Assembly (NCBI RefSeq): GCF_902729435.1
Contig: NZ_CACVCG010000047.1
Span: 1 to 59,385, forward strand
Source of the DNA: Magnetospirillum sp. UT-4
Lineage (GTDB): Bacteria; Pseudomonadota; Alphaproteobacteria; Rhodospirillales; Magnetospirillaceae
Direction: 5' to 3'
DNA: 59,385 nt
The notes under the pieces are model-generated. The model saw only the letters and a program-made list of their open reading frames with translations, ran no database searches and had not been told where the DNA came from. This document shows positions 8,832 through 16,083 of the stretch, piece after piece; the stretch's first letter is position 1, and every line of letters starts with the position of its first letter. The position numbers and the translations under genes were made by a program.

Positions 8832-9133
8832 ACCTGGCGTACCACCACCAGCAGCTCGCCCACCACCATGCGCAGGAAGATCAGGATCAGCCACAACGCG
8901 ATGGGGGACAGGTCGACCGGGCCGATATCGGGCATCCAGCGGCGGATCGGGCGCAGCGCCGGTTCGGTCAGCCGTGCCAGCACCTCGCCGATGGTGCGGA
9001 CGGCGTGGTTGTAGGTGTTGACCACGCCGAAGGCCAGCAGCCAGCTGAAGATCACCGTCGCCAGGACGATGTACCAGTAGATGGCCAGGGCGATGTCCAC
9101 GACGGTGAGCAAGGGGACGAGGATGATGTCCAT
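8828..9133 (-). CDS. YggT family membrane protein
   Basis: 101 residues with two hydrophobic segments (about 1-30 and 70-95). [20 protein letters not shown] and the [17 protein letters not shown] motif with following hydrophobic segment identify the YggT family, small inner-membrane proteins implicated in osmotic tolerance or division-linked processes. It is the first gene of the four-gene operon running to nnrU; its stop overlaps the next start. Confidence 0.9.
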   Translation of the reverse strand: MDIILVPLLTVVDIALAIYWYIVLATVIFSWLLAFGVVNTYNHAVRTIGEVLARLTEPALRPIRRWMPDIGPVDLSPIALWLILIFLRMVVGELLVVVRQV

Positions 9134-9279
9134 CGCGATGGGCCTCGGGTCTTCGGTTGGGCGCGCGGCCCAACCCTACCGGCAGAGGCGCCCGCGCGCA
9201 AGGGGACCCAAGGGTCGGCTTTGGTCCAGGCAGCGCTTGACAGCCCCCGGCCCATCCCATATTTTCGGCGCCCTTGAAC

Positions 9280-9355
9280 GGGGCTGTAGCTCAGATGGGA
9301 GAGCGCCGCAATCGCACTGCGGAGGTCAGGGGTTCGATTCCCCTCAGCTCCACCA
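9280..9355 (+). tRNA. tRNA-Ala (anticodon CGC)
   Basis: 76 nt including encoded CCA. The acceptor stem ggggctg pairs with cagctcc and keeps the G3:U70 pair that marks alanine tRNAs. The anticodon stem ccgca/tgcgg encloses loop atcgcac with CGC at 34-36. The T arm aggggttcgattcccct is intact. Its 3' end is the left attachment site of the integrated element, which restores a complete tRNA. Confidence 0.97.
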
Positions 9356-9356
9356 A
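9344..9356 (+). other. attL: left copy of 13-bp attachment repeat
   Basis: The sequence tcagctccaccaa spans the end of the tRNA acceptor stem and CCA. An identical copy is at 36104-36116, immediately before the hairpin that looks like the original tRNA terminator. This is the classic footprint of integration into a tRNA 3' end. Confidence 0.85.
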
Positions 9357-9373
9357 TTTTCTGCCCGCCGAAT

Positions 9374-9401
9374 CCGCTGATCGTGTTACCACGATCAGCG
9401 G
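9374..9401. other. Perfect 12-bp hairpin, candidate part of oriT
   Basis: ccgctgatcgtg and cacgatcagcgg flank a 4-base loop (ttac). No T-run follows on either strand, so it is not a normal terminator. In the excised circle it would lie about 95-120 bases upstream of traK, where IncP plasmids have oriT. The function is inference. Confidence 0.5.
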
Positions 9402-9457
9402 TGGAGCGCAAGGTTTCGCTTGCGTAAAGAGAGGCGTGGCACATCCAATGACATAGC

Positions 9458-9490
9458 AAAAAGGCCGCCAATCCCAAGGATTAGCGGCCT
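9458..9490 (-). terminator. Minus-strand intrinsic terminator near the left end of the element
   Basis: A 13-bp stem with one mismatch (aggccgccaatcc / ggattagcggcct, loop caa), followed on the minus strand by five T residues. In the integrated form no minus-strand gene clearly feeds it. The rest of 9357-9635 shows no gene. Confidence 0.65.
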
Positions 9491-9635
9491 GATGCACGGC
9501 TAAGAATAATTCGTGTGGCAACGACTTTCTTAGCGTGCGTCAGGTCAGGTGTCAACGGAAAACCCTGTGTTTTCCGCACGGGCTGGCTCGTCCTTTTTCT
9601 CGTCGTGAAAGCCGCGCCCTCCGCGAGGAGGAGCG

Positions 9636-10784
9636 ATGACGTGCGACCCAATGTTTGCGGTGGGGAGGCCCACCGGTAAGCAGCGGATGGAGGCCGCCCT
9701 GGCGGCGGCGGTGATGGAAAGCCGGGCCAAGGCGGCTCCGGCGCTGATCGGGACAGATCTTCGGCCCTTCGTGGCGCCACCGCCGGCGCCGGCCGAGATC
9801 GCCGCTCCGACGCGGCGGCGCGGGCCGTCGCGGCGCATGATCCAGCGCCGCCGCGCCGCCCATGCCCGGGCGCGCTGGCCATGGAAGCTGCAAACCCTGG
9901 CGGATGGCTGGACCGACGCCGAGGCCTGCCTGATCGACGCCTTGCTCTATCTGGGGGGCGCCACCGGCGAGTTCGAAGCCTACCGCGCCGAGTTGGGGAA
10001 CCGTGCCGGCATCAGCCCGTCGGCGCAGCGCGCGGCCGAGGCCAAGCTGCGCTCACTCGGACTTCTGGAGGTGACGGAAAACCGCCTGGGCTACTCCCGC
10101 AACGAGGCCAACTCCTACCGCCTGATGGGGGTGTTGCGCGAGGCGGCGCGCATGTTGTGGGTGCGGAGGGGGGAGGGTACAAAACTTAGCGAACCCTCCG
10201 GTGGTGTTGAGAATCAACAACACCATACATCTCCTACATTGACCGCCCCCACCACGGTAAAGCGGACGCCTGGACGGCGCCCTCCCGTCGCCCAGGGGGC
10301 GCCGACCTCCCCCCGATCAGGGGAGGTACGTATGCCGCTCGGCAGGGGCGAGGGAGCGGAGCCGCCGGCGGCCGAGGCGGCGCCGGATCGGGTGGACGAA
10401 CGCCTTGCCCTCGACCTGGCCCGCACCTTCCTGCCCGACCTCGCCCCGGACGAGGCGCCACCCGAATCGGCGGCCGAGCTGCTGGCCATCGCCGACCGGC
10501 TGCAGCGGACCTATGCGCCCACCCTGTGGCCGCAGGTCTGGCGGAGCTGGCGAGCGCGCTGGGGCCTGACGGCCGCGCTGGCCATCGTGGAAACCGGCCT
10601 GATGCGCCGGGGCGGCAAGATACGGGAGAGCGGTGGCCAATACCTGTCGGGGTTGCTTGGCCGCAACCGGCGCCAGGCGCCGGCGCCGGAGGCGACGCTG
10701 CAGGCGATGCGGGCGGCGCGATGCGCGCCCGGCCTGGCCATCGGCCGGCGCTGGGCACCCGGCCCCGATGGAGGCCGGCCATGA
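9636..10784 (+). CDS. RepC-like plasmid replication initiation protein (probable)
   Basis: 382 residues with a gaggagg ribosome-binding site. Residues about 75-175 look like a winged helix (a segment running from EACLIDALLYLGG through AGISPSAQRAAEAKLRSLGLLEV). The C-terminal part (a W..A...WG repeat followed by GKIRESGGQYLSGLLGR) recalls the RepC C-terminal segment of alphaproteobacterial plasmids. Between them, residues about 224-240 (TSPRSGEVRMPLGRGEGAEP) are encoded by a palindromic REP-like sequence and look inserted. If correct, the element can replicate as a plasmid. The alternative is another plasmid DNA-binding protein. It overlaps the thermonuclease start by four bases. Confidence 0.55.
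   Translation: MTCDPMFAVGRPTGKQRMEAALAAAVMESRAKAAPALIGTDLRPFVAPPPAPAEIAAPTRRRGPSRRMIQRRRAAHARARWPWKLQTLADGWTDAEACLIDALLYLGGATGEFEAYRAELGNRAGISPSAQRAAEAKLRSLGLLEVTENRLGYSRNEANSYRLMGVLREAARMLWVRRGEGTKLSEPSGGVENQQHHTSPTLTAPTTVKRTPGRRPPVAQGAPTSPRSGEVRMPLGRGEGAEPPAAEAAPDRVDERLALDLARTFLPDLAPDEAPPESAAELLAIADRLQRTYAPTLWPQVWRSWRARWGLTAALAIVETGLMRRGGKIRESGGQYLSGLLGRNRRQAPAPEATLQAMRAARCAPGLAIGRRWAPGPDGGRP
10305..10327. repeat. REP-like palindrome inside the rep coding region
   Basis: acctcccc and ggggaggt form an 8-bp stem around ccgatca, followed by a ggcaggggcgaggg tail. It is read in frame within the replication protein, between its two domains. Confidence 0.55.
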
Positions 10785-11233
10785 GACGCCCCGCCACCAT
10801 GACGTGGATCATATATTTCCACGCCGCGATCGTCGCCCTCAGCCCCATTTTCTCCGTCGTTTCAATGGCATCGCCTAACGGTGAGGTCGGTGAAATCGCG
10901 CGAATTATCGATGGCGACACCTTCGTCGTCCGCCATGCCGGCGCGCCGAACGGAGAGCCGATGCGCGCAATGCACATGGACACCCCTGAAAAGGGGGACC
11001 GTGCCCGCTGCCAGGCCGAACGGACGCTGGCCCGGCGAGCCTCCGACCTGGCCCGCCGCTTGTTGCCGCCGGGAAGCCGCGTCCGGCTGCAGCCCGCCGG
11101 CCGCGACCGCTACGGCCGCTTGTTGGCTGCGATCACCTTGGCGGACGGGCGTGATCTCGCCCGGGTGATGATCGCCTCCGGCCTGGCCCGCCCCTATGAG
11201 GGCGGCAGGAAGTCCGATTGGTGCCGGCCATGA
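10781..11233 (+). CDS. Thermonuclease (staphylococcal nuclease-like) family protein
   Basis: 150 residues. A hydrophobic N-terminus (residues about 8-28) suggests secretion or membrane anchoring. The SNase core is clear: IARIIDGDTFVV, MHMDTPEKGD with the catalytic Glu region, and GRDRYGRLLA with the second catalytic Arg. It would cleave DNA or RNA with calcium. Nucleases of this type are common on conjugative plasmids and may act in the periplasm during DNA transfer. ATG at 10781 overlaps the rep stop; ATG at 10799 is an alternative start. Confidence 0.85.
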   Translation: MRRPATMTWIIYFHAAIVALSPIFSVVSMASPNGEVGEIARIIDGDTFVVRHAGAPNGEPMRAMHMDTPEKGDRARCQAERTLARRASDLARRLLPPGSRVRLQPAGRDRYGRLLAAITLADGRDLARVMIASGLARPYEGGRKSDWCRP

Positions 11234-11483
11234 TGACGACCGAAAACTCAGGGGCTGTCCGCCCCTCGCGCGGTCAATGGGCAAGCGCCGGGCTGGCGCC
11301 CGTCGGCACGGGGCGGCCCTCCCCCGAAAATCCGCTTCGCGGATCGCTGGCGCGCCCTCCGGGTTTCGGGCGGTACCCCCGCCACCCCGTGCCCCATGAC
11401 CTTGCTACCCCCGATTCCACGACGAGGGAAAGGTGCGCCGCCCACGACCAGGTGGTGCCCGCCAACCCCGATGGAGAACAGTC
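11234..11483 (+). other. Intergenic region with a small palindrome, no gene seen
   Basis: 250 GC-rich bases between the thermonuclease and the next gene. The only structure I see is atccgc-ttc-gcggat (11330-11344) within a ccctcccccgaaaa...gcgccctccggg block. It may be the leader of the small-gene cluster that follows. Confidence 0.4.
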
Positions 11484-12080
11484 ATGAGCTACACGCTTGG
11501 AAATGGATGGAATGAAGACTGCGGCTATTACAGCTATCCCTCGCGGCGCGGCGTTGGCCAGCGCCTGCATTCTGGTTGCCGGAAGTCGGACGCCTACAAG
11601 CTGCCCATGGGCTGGATGCCCGGGGCCTGGAAGAAGTGGCCGCACCTGGGATCGGTGAGGCGCAACACCTACCGGCCGGCGATCGCGGAGGCGCGCCGGC
11701 GCCGGTTCTTCCAGGCGATGAACCGCAATCCCCTCTACTACATCGACATCGACTACCGGCCGGCCGGCGCCCTGCGTCTCGGCTATGCCTGGGAATGGCG
11801 GACGCGGGAAAGCGACCGCCCCGCCACCGAGCTTCCGACCGGTCGCCGGACCATCACCCTGCAGCTCGACGGCACCACCGCCCAGCTGCTCGACGAGCTG
11901 GCGGCGCTGTGCACCGAGGCCGACCAGGAGAGCGGGAGTTTCACCAGCCATGGGCCGCTGACCGTCGAGAGCATGCTGCAGATGGTGATCCAGGACCTGG
12001 CGATGGTGGTGTCGCGTCCCGGGTCCTGGGAGGGCGCCAACATGGCCAGAGTGTTCGCCAGCCACGGCTACCAGGTCTGA
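11484..12080 (+). CDS. Hypothetical element-borne protein
   Basis: 198 residues, ATG at 11484 after a tggaga ribosome-binding site. The N-terminal half is rich in Tyr, Trp, Gly and Arg (WNEDCGYYSYPSRRGVGQRL); the C-terminal half is helical and acidic (TTAQLLDELAALCTEADQES). No known domain, signal peptide or membrane segment. It is the first of four closely spaced small genes (11484-12987) likely to be one transcript. No function can be assigned. Confidence 0.6.
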   Translation: MSYTLGNGWNEDCGYYSYPSRRGVGQRLHSGCRKSDAYKLPMGWMPGAWKKWPHLGSVRRNTYRPAIAEARRRRFFQAMNRNPLYYIDIDYRPAGALRLGYAWEWRTRESDRPATELPTGRRTITLQLDGTTAQLLDELAALCTEADQESGSFTSHGPLTVESMLQMVIQDLAMVVSRPGSWEGANMARVFASHGYQV

Positions 12081-12097
12081 CAGGGGAGGGACGTGCC

Positions 12098-12553
12098 ATG
12101 ACCCTTGTTTCGCGATCCATGTACACGGAACCCAAATCAGCGTCCCCGGGCGGCGAAAGCGCCCCCCGGCAGTGCCGGTGGTGCGGGACGGTCATGAACA
12201 GCCCACGGCGCAACCAGGCGTGCTGCAGCGCCGAGTGCCGTGAGGCCTGGGAACGCTCCAAGCGTGACCGGCGCAAGCAGGCCGCAGCGGAGAAGCCGAA
12301 GGGAACCTGCCTGTGGTGCGACGGCCCCTTCGACAAGATGCGGAAGGCTCAGGACTTCTGCTGCCCGGACCACCAGCAGGCGTTCAACAATTTCTGGAAG
12401 GGCAAGGGGCCGGCGCTGGCCAAGGCCCTGCACGCCTGGCGCGTCGGCAAGGCGCCGGGTGGCTTGACCGAGGTGTGCCGTGAGTTTGCCGCTGCCCGTG
12501 ACGAGCTGAAGGACAAGCGCGCCGCAGCCGCCAAAGCGAAGAAGGGAGGCTGA
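12098..12553 (+). CDS. Small protein with two zinc-ribbon-like cysteine clusters
   Basis: 151 residues, strong ggggaggg ribosome-binding site. Two similar modules are seen: CRWCGTVMNSPRRNQACCS-AEC and CLWCDGPFDKMRKAQDFCC-PDH, each a CxxC knuckle followed about 13-15 residues later by a second metal-binding pair. The C-terminal tail is basic and helical (AARDELKDKRAAAAKAKKGG). Nucleic-acid or protein binding is likely; the target is unknown. The modules resemble the zinc ribbons of putative nucleases or DNA-binding proteins of phages and plasmids. Confidence 0.65.
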   Translation: MTLVSRSMYTEPKSASPGGESAPRQCRWCGTVMNSPRRNQACCSAECREAWERSKRDRRKQAAAEKPKGTCLWCDGPFDKMRKAQDFCCPDHQQAFNNFWKGKGPALAKALHAWRVGKAPGGLTEVCREFAAARDELKDKRAAAAKAKKGG

Positions 12554-12556
12554 ACC

Positions 12557-12787
12557 ATGGTGAAGTACGTTCCCCCGGCCAACGACAACGCCGACGCCCG
12601 CCGCGCCCTCGCCCACCTGCGGGCGTTCCGGGCCATGCCCGCCCCGATCCAAGACCGCCTCACCCACTTGGCAGAGGCCATCATGCAGGCCGGTGATCCG
12701 GCCAACCTGGATGCGGCGTGGCAGGGCCTGCGCGACCAGGTGCACCACTTCCGCCTGGCCGACCAGGTCGATGAGACGGAGGGTTGA
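12557..12787 (+). CDS. Hypothetical small protein
   Basis: 76 residues beginning MVKYVPPANDNADARRALAH, predicted mostly helical. It follows the zinc-ribbon gene after 3 bases and has a gggagg site inside that gene's end. No recognised domain. Confidence 0.55.
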   Translation: MVKYVPPANDNADARRALAHLRAFRAMPAPIQDRLTHLAEAIMQAGDPANLDAAWQGLRDQVHHFRLADQVDETEG

Positions 12788-12789
12788 CG

Positions 12790-12987
12790 ATGCGCGCCAC
12801 CACATGCTGGCGACGGCTCCCCGTCGCTGATCCCAACGACCCGCGCGAGATCGAGGCCAAGACCGAAACGCTGGCGGAGGAGATCCATGCCAAGTCGGGG
12901 CGGCCTGCATACGTCGCGACAACGTTGCGGCGGGGGGCAGAGGTGTGGGCCGCCTATACCGTTGAAAGCTGGCGGGAGGCTCCGTAG
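12790..12987 (+). CDS. Hypothetical small protein
   Basis: 65 residues (MRATTCWRRLPVADPNDPRE...). ATG at 12790 lies 2 bases after the previous stop; a TTG at 12784 would overlap it. The segment ETLAEEIHAKSGRPAYVATT is helical. No family recognised. The 170 bases after it hold no gene. Confidence 0.5.
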   Translation: MRATTCWRRLPVADPNDPREIEAKTETLAEEIHAKSGRPAYVATTLRRGAEVWAAYTVESWREAP

Positions 12988-13159
12988 CCGAGCATATCGA
13001 GCTCCAAACTGGGCAGAAAGGGGGAACGGTGGGTTTGGGAGGAATGGCTGACCCTAGGGTTAAGTGCAGTGGCGCCGAAACTCGCACAGAAGCACGGAGC
13101 GACTAGATTAGCTCGCACGGGTAGAGTAGGATTAGGCCGAAATACCTTTGGGGCTGGGC

Positions 13160-14443
13160 ATGAAAACGCACCAAGTTTTCGGTATCACACCGCACGTTAG
13201 CGAGCATTCCTACATCGATCGTGGTTCGTTGGATCGCGAGTTCCAGAAGCTCATCGATCGCCAGCAAACTCACATTGCTATCAGGGGAGCGTCAAAGGTC
13301 GGCAAGTCCTGGCTCCGGCAGCGCGTGTTGAACGACCCCATCGTCGTGCAGTGCCGCCTTTCCTACACGACCCTGGACATATATCGCGATGCCCTGGCCC
13401 GGCTCGATATTTGCCTCGAAATCGAGAAAACCGAGACCTCAGCGCTGAAAGGTAAAATTGCGGCAGTTGGAGAAGCGGGTTTCAAACTCATCGCCAAGGC
13501 GACGGGGAGCGTCGAAGTCGCCGGCGAATACCAGGCGGGGGTTAAGGAACATGCCGTCGGTAAGGACCTTGGCGATCTGGAATTCATTGCCTCTCTAATT
13601 CGCGCGTCAAAACGCACGCTCGTGATTGAAGACTTCCACTATCTATCGACCGAGGAGCAGCGGCGCTTCGCGTTCGATCTAAAAACGCTTTGGGATTACC
13701 ATACTTTCGTCGTGGTCATTGGGGTCTGGATCAGCGAAAACATGTTGATCACCCTGAACCCTGACCTTGCGGATCGGATTGAAGAGATACCCGTGACCTG
13801 GCAAAGAGCAGAGCTCAAGGAAGTTCTGCTAAAGGGATGTGGCGCTCTGGGTCTTCAGCCAAGCAGCCAAGTTGCTGATGAGCTGACGGAAATCGCCTAT
13901 GAAAGCGCCGGGCTCCTGCAAAAATTGGCGCTTAGAATGATTGATGACGAACTGGGTATCTCCGAGTCCGCACCTACTGGCACCGCGATCCAGATCAATG
14001 ACATTGGAGCAGTGCATTCTGCGGCAATGCATGTTGCCGAACAACTGAATCAGCTGTATCAGGCTTTTGCGAGGCGGGTTTCCGACGGAATCAGAACGCG
14101 AAAAAACTCGACAGGCATTTATGCTCATGCGATGGCCGCAGTCATGTCTGCGACTGATCAGCAATTGTCAGAGGGGCTTTCTGCAAAGGTTATCCACGGC
14201 GTGGCAAATGCACGCCAACCCCGCGTCCAGCTCGGCAACCTTAAGACCATCCTTGCACGCTTCCCAGAACTGCAAGTGGACTCGGACGGTCGCGGCTTGG
14301 TACTGGCCTACGACCCGCAAGACGAAAAGGTCAATGTCGTCGATAAGCAACTGCTTCTATATCGCCGGTTTGCGACCATCAAGTGGCCTTGGGAGGATTT
14401 GATAACAGAATGCGGTAATGACGAGAGTGTGTATGAAGGTTGA
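13160..14443 (+). CDS. P-loop ATPase of unknown function (possible defence or regulatory ATPase)
   Basis: 427 residues. Walker A GASKVGKS at 43-50, Walker B TLVIEDF at about 153-159, followed by an AAA/STAND-like arrangement (LWDYHTFVVVIGVWISEN). The N-terminal leader SYIDRGSLDREFQKLI is typical of Orc/STAND-type ATPases that carry a C-terminal effector or sensor; residues about 290-427 are helical and unrecognised. Codon use is clearly more AT-rich than neighbouring genes, so it was probably acquired separately. It stands alone on its strand with no obvious partner, although 14444-14704 may hold remnants. Roles in antiphage defence or element regulation are only guesses. Confidence 0.7.
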   Translation: MKTHQVFGITPHVSEHSYIDRGSLDREFQKLIDRQQTHIAIRGASKVGKSWLRQRVLNDPIVVQCRLSYTTLDIYRDALARLDICLEIEKTETSALKGKIAAVGEAGFKLIAKATGSVEVAGEYQAGVKEHAVGKDLGDLEFIASLIRASKRTLVIEDFHYLSTEEQRRFAFDLKTLWDYHTFVVVIGVWISENMLITLNPDLADRIEEIPVTWQRAELKEVLLKGCGALGLQPSSQVADELTEIAYESAGLLQKLALRMIDDELGISESAPTGTAIQINDIGAVHSAAMHVAEQLNQLYQAFARRVSDGIRTRKNSTGIYAHAMAAVMSATDQQLSEGLSAKVIHGVANARQPRVQLGNLKTILARFPELQVDSDGRGLVLAYDPQDEKVNVVDKQLLLYRRFATIKWPWEDLITECGNDESVYEG

Positions 14444-14704
14444 CCGGGTCATTCTTGATGACCCCCCTAGTTCCACATTCTCACCAGTGTTTTTTCTGTT
14501 AGCATCAGCAGCCAGTGTGGCAAGTGCGTACGATACCCGTTTTTGTAGGCCTGCACTGACACTCGGATCGACCGCCATGGGCGGAACTTCATAAAGCCAG
14601 GTTCGCGTCGGTGAGTGCCAGATGACCAATCGGAACGCCTCCCAGTGTACTTTGCCAATTGGCTGCCTATCCGGTACCATTTCCCGACATAGGGAGCCGC
14701 AGCG
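14444..14704. other. Low-GC intergenic stretch, no confident gene
   Basis: Directly after the ATPase stop, gggtcat-tcttg-atgaccc (14446-14464) forms a 7-bp hairpin that may end its transcript, without a T-run. A minus-strand frame through the region contains protein-like stretches (RLVIWHSPTRTWLYEVPPMA) but has no convincing start, so I do not call it. Confidence 0.4.
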
Positions 14705-14947
14705 ATGGCGCAGCCACAGCCTTCACCCGACATGTCCGACGCCGAGGAACGCCGCTTCGCCGCCGCGTTCACCCGTGACGTTGCCAACGATTCCGGCGAG
14801 GAGGCGAAGCGCCACCTCGCCGCTGGCCGGCCGATCTATTACGGCGACGACCGCTTCCGCGACGCCGTTGTGAAAGAGTACCCGGACGGGCGGCGCCAGC
14901 TCGTCACCTTCCGGGACGAGACCGAAGTGGTCTTGCGCGACCTCTGA
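14705..14947 (+). CDS. Small acidic protein, probable antitoxin partner
   Basis: 80 residues, rich in Asp/Glu/Arg, with GRPIYYGDDRFRDAVVKEYP in the middle. The stop overlaps the ATG of the zeta-like kinase by one base (tgatg), the arrangement expected for an antitoxin or labile partner. Sequences of this form precede AAA/zeta kinases on many proteobacterial plasmids. It is not the classical epsilon antitoxin fold. Confidence 0.65.
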   Translation: MAQPQPSPDMSDAEERRFAAAFTRDVANDSGEEAKRHLAAGRPIYYGDDRFRDAVVKEYPDGRRQLVTFRDETEVVLRDL

Positions 14948-15543
14948 TGCATCAGCTCTGGATCGTCGCCGGCCCCAATGGGTCCGGCAAGACCACCCTG
15001 ACCCGCAAGCATCTGGCAAGCCGCCTTCCCGTCGTGAATCCCGACGACAACGCCCGCGAGCTGGCGGGCGTGGCGACGGTGGCGGCCGACACCGCAATCC
15101 GGGCCGGGCGCCAGGCCCTCACCCGGCAACGCCAGTTGATCGCTGCGCGCCAGAGCTTCGCCCTGGAGACCACCTTTTCCGGCAACCGTGAACTGGCGCT
15201 CATGCGCGACGCCAAGGCGGCCGGCTACAAGGTCAACCTGGTCTTCGTCTGCACCGACACGCCGGAGCTGTCCATCGGCCGGATCATGGTCCGGGTCGCC
15301 GATGGCGGCCATCATGTTCCGGCGGCCGATGTGCGGCGCCGCTACCAGCGCAGCCTGGCCAACCTTCCCGCCGGCATGGCGCTGGCGGATCGCACCTGGT
15401 TGCTGGACAACACCCGATCCCGCATGCGCCTGGTTGCTTCGATCGAGGCCGGCCAGGTCAAGAGCCAGTCCAACGCCCTTCCCCGCTGGGTCCGACAAGC
15501 CCGATTGCCGATCCTGGAGCAGGGAGCCGGCCTGACCCCGTAG
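14947..15543 (+). CDS. Zeta-toxin-like kinase
   Basis: 198 residues. Walker A GPNGSGKTT at 9-17, VVNPDDNARE after it, and the zeta-family ETTFSG element followed by KAAGYKVNLVFVCTDTPELS. Zeta toxins phosphorylate UDP-N-acetylglucosamine and block wall synthesis; relatives may use other substrates. ADVRRRYQRSLANLPAGM is typical of the family's C-terminal half. Paired with the upstream gene it probably stabilises the element in the host. The kinase family is clear, toxicity is inferred. Confidence 0.8.
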   Translation: MHQLWIVAGPNGSGKTTLTRKHLASRLPVVNPDDNARELAGVATVAADTAIRAGRQALTRQRQLIAARQSFALETTFSGNRELALMRDAKAAGYKVNLVFVCTDTPELSIGRIMVRVADGGHHVPAADVRRRYQRSLANLPAGMALADRTWLLDNTRSRMRLVASIEAGQVKSQSNALPRWVRQARLPILEQGAGLTP

Positions 15544-15607
15544 CGGGCCACGGGTCGGACCACCCGGGCCACCGCCTCCATCGCCTCGGTTTCGTGGCCG
15601 TGCTCCT

Positions 15608-15707
15608 ACAGATTGCCCGGGCCGGCGGCAATGACGCATTTTGGCTCCCCCACGCCCTGCGGGCGCGGTCCCCCCAAAATGCTATGCCCCCGGCCCGGGT
15701 AATCTGT
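15608..15707. repeat. Large imperfect inverted repeat
   Basis: The left arm (15608-15644) and right arm (15674-15707) share acagatt(g/a)cccgggcc, g-rich centre, and gcattttgg, with an inner cgccc-tg-cgggcg stem in the 29-base loop. It lies between the zeta-like gene and the next small gene. No T-run, so it is more likely a protein-binding, replication or recombination site than a terminator. Confidence 0.65.
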
Positions 15708-15746
15708 TGCCGGAGCGCCATCGAAACCGCGCCGATGGAGGCTCCC

Positions 15747-16013
15747 ATGACCCGCACCGCCACCGAGACCCACACCTACCTGCACTGGCACGACGACGTT
15801 CCCTACCTGGTCAGCTGGACCCCGGGCACCGAGTTCGGCACCCTTGAAGCCCGGGTCGCCGACGACGACTTCGCCGCCCTCGCCGCCGCGCCCTGGTCCG
15901 TCGGCATCCGCCTCGATGTCGCGGCCGTGGCCCTGGAGCAGATCGCGGCGGTCAACGTCCAGATGCACCACGACGCGGCGGCGGCCGAGCGCACCTTCGC
16001 CATGGCCGCTTAG
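15747..16013 (+). CDS. Hypothetical small protein
   Basis: 88 residues (MTRTATETHTYLHWHDDVPY...). ATG at 15747, with a tggagg ribosome-binding site. Alternating hydrophobic and acidic segments; no known domain, signal peptide or membrane segment. It is convergent with the serine recombinase gene that ends at 16084. Confidence 0.5.
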   Translation: MTRTATETHTYLHWHDDVPYLVSWTPGTEFGTLEARVADDDFAALAAAPWSVGIRLDVAAVALEQIAAVNVQMHHDAAAAERTFAMAA

Positions 16014-16083
16014 GCGGCCATGGACACCTCCAGTCCGGGCGTCGGCCGAAGGGGTGACGCCACCGGCCGGGGGGATCGCAAGC

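Noticed and set aside
9291-9521. A minus-strand frame with LVELRGIEPLTSAVRLRRSP
   Set aside because: This is the well-known false ORF made by the reverse complement of a tRNA gene; its key part lies inside tRNA-Ala.
14357-14787. Minus-strand frames between the ATPase and the small antitoxin gene
   Set aside because: Some protein-like stretches, but they overlap the ATPase 3' end and lack a start with a ribosome-binding site.
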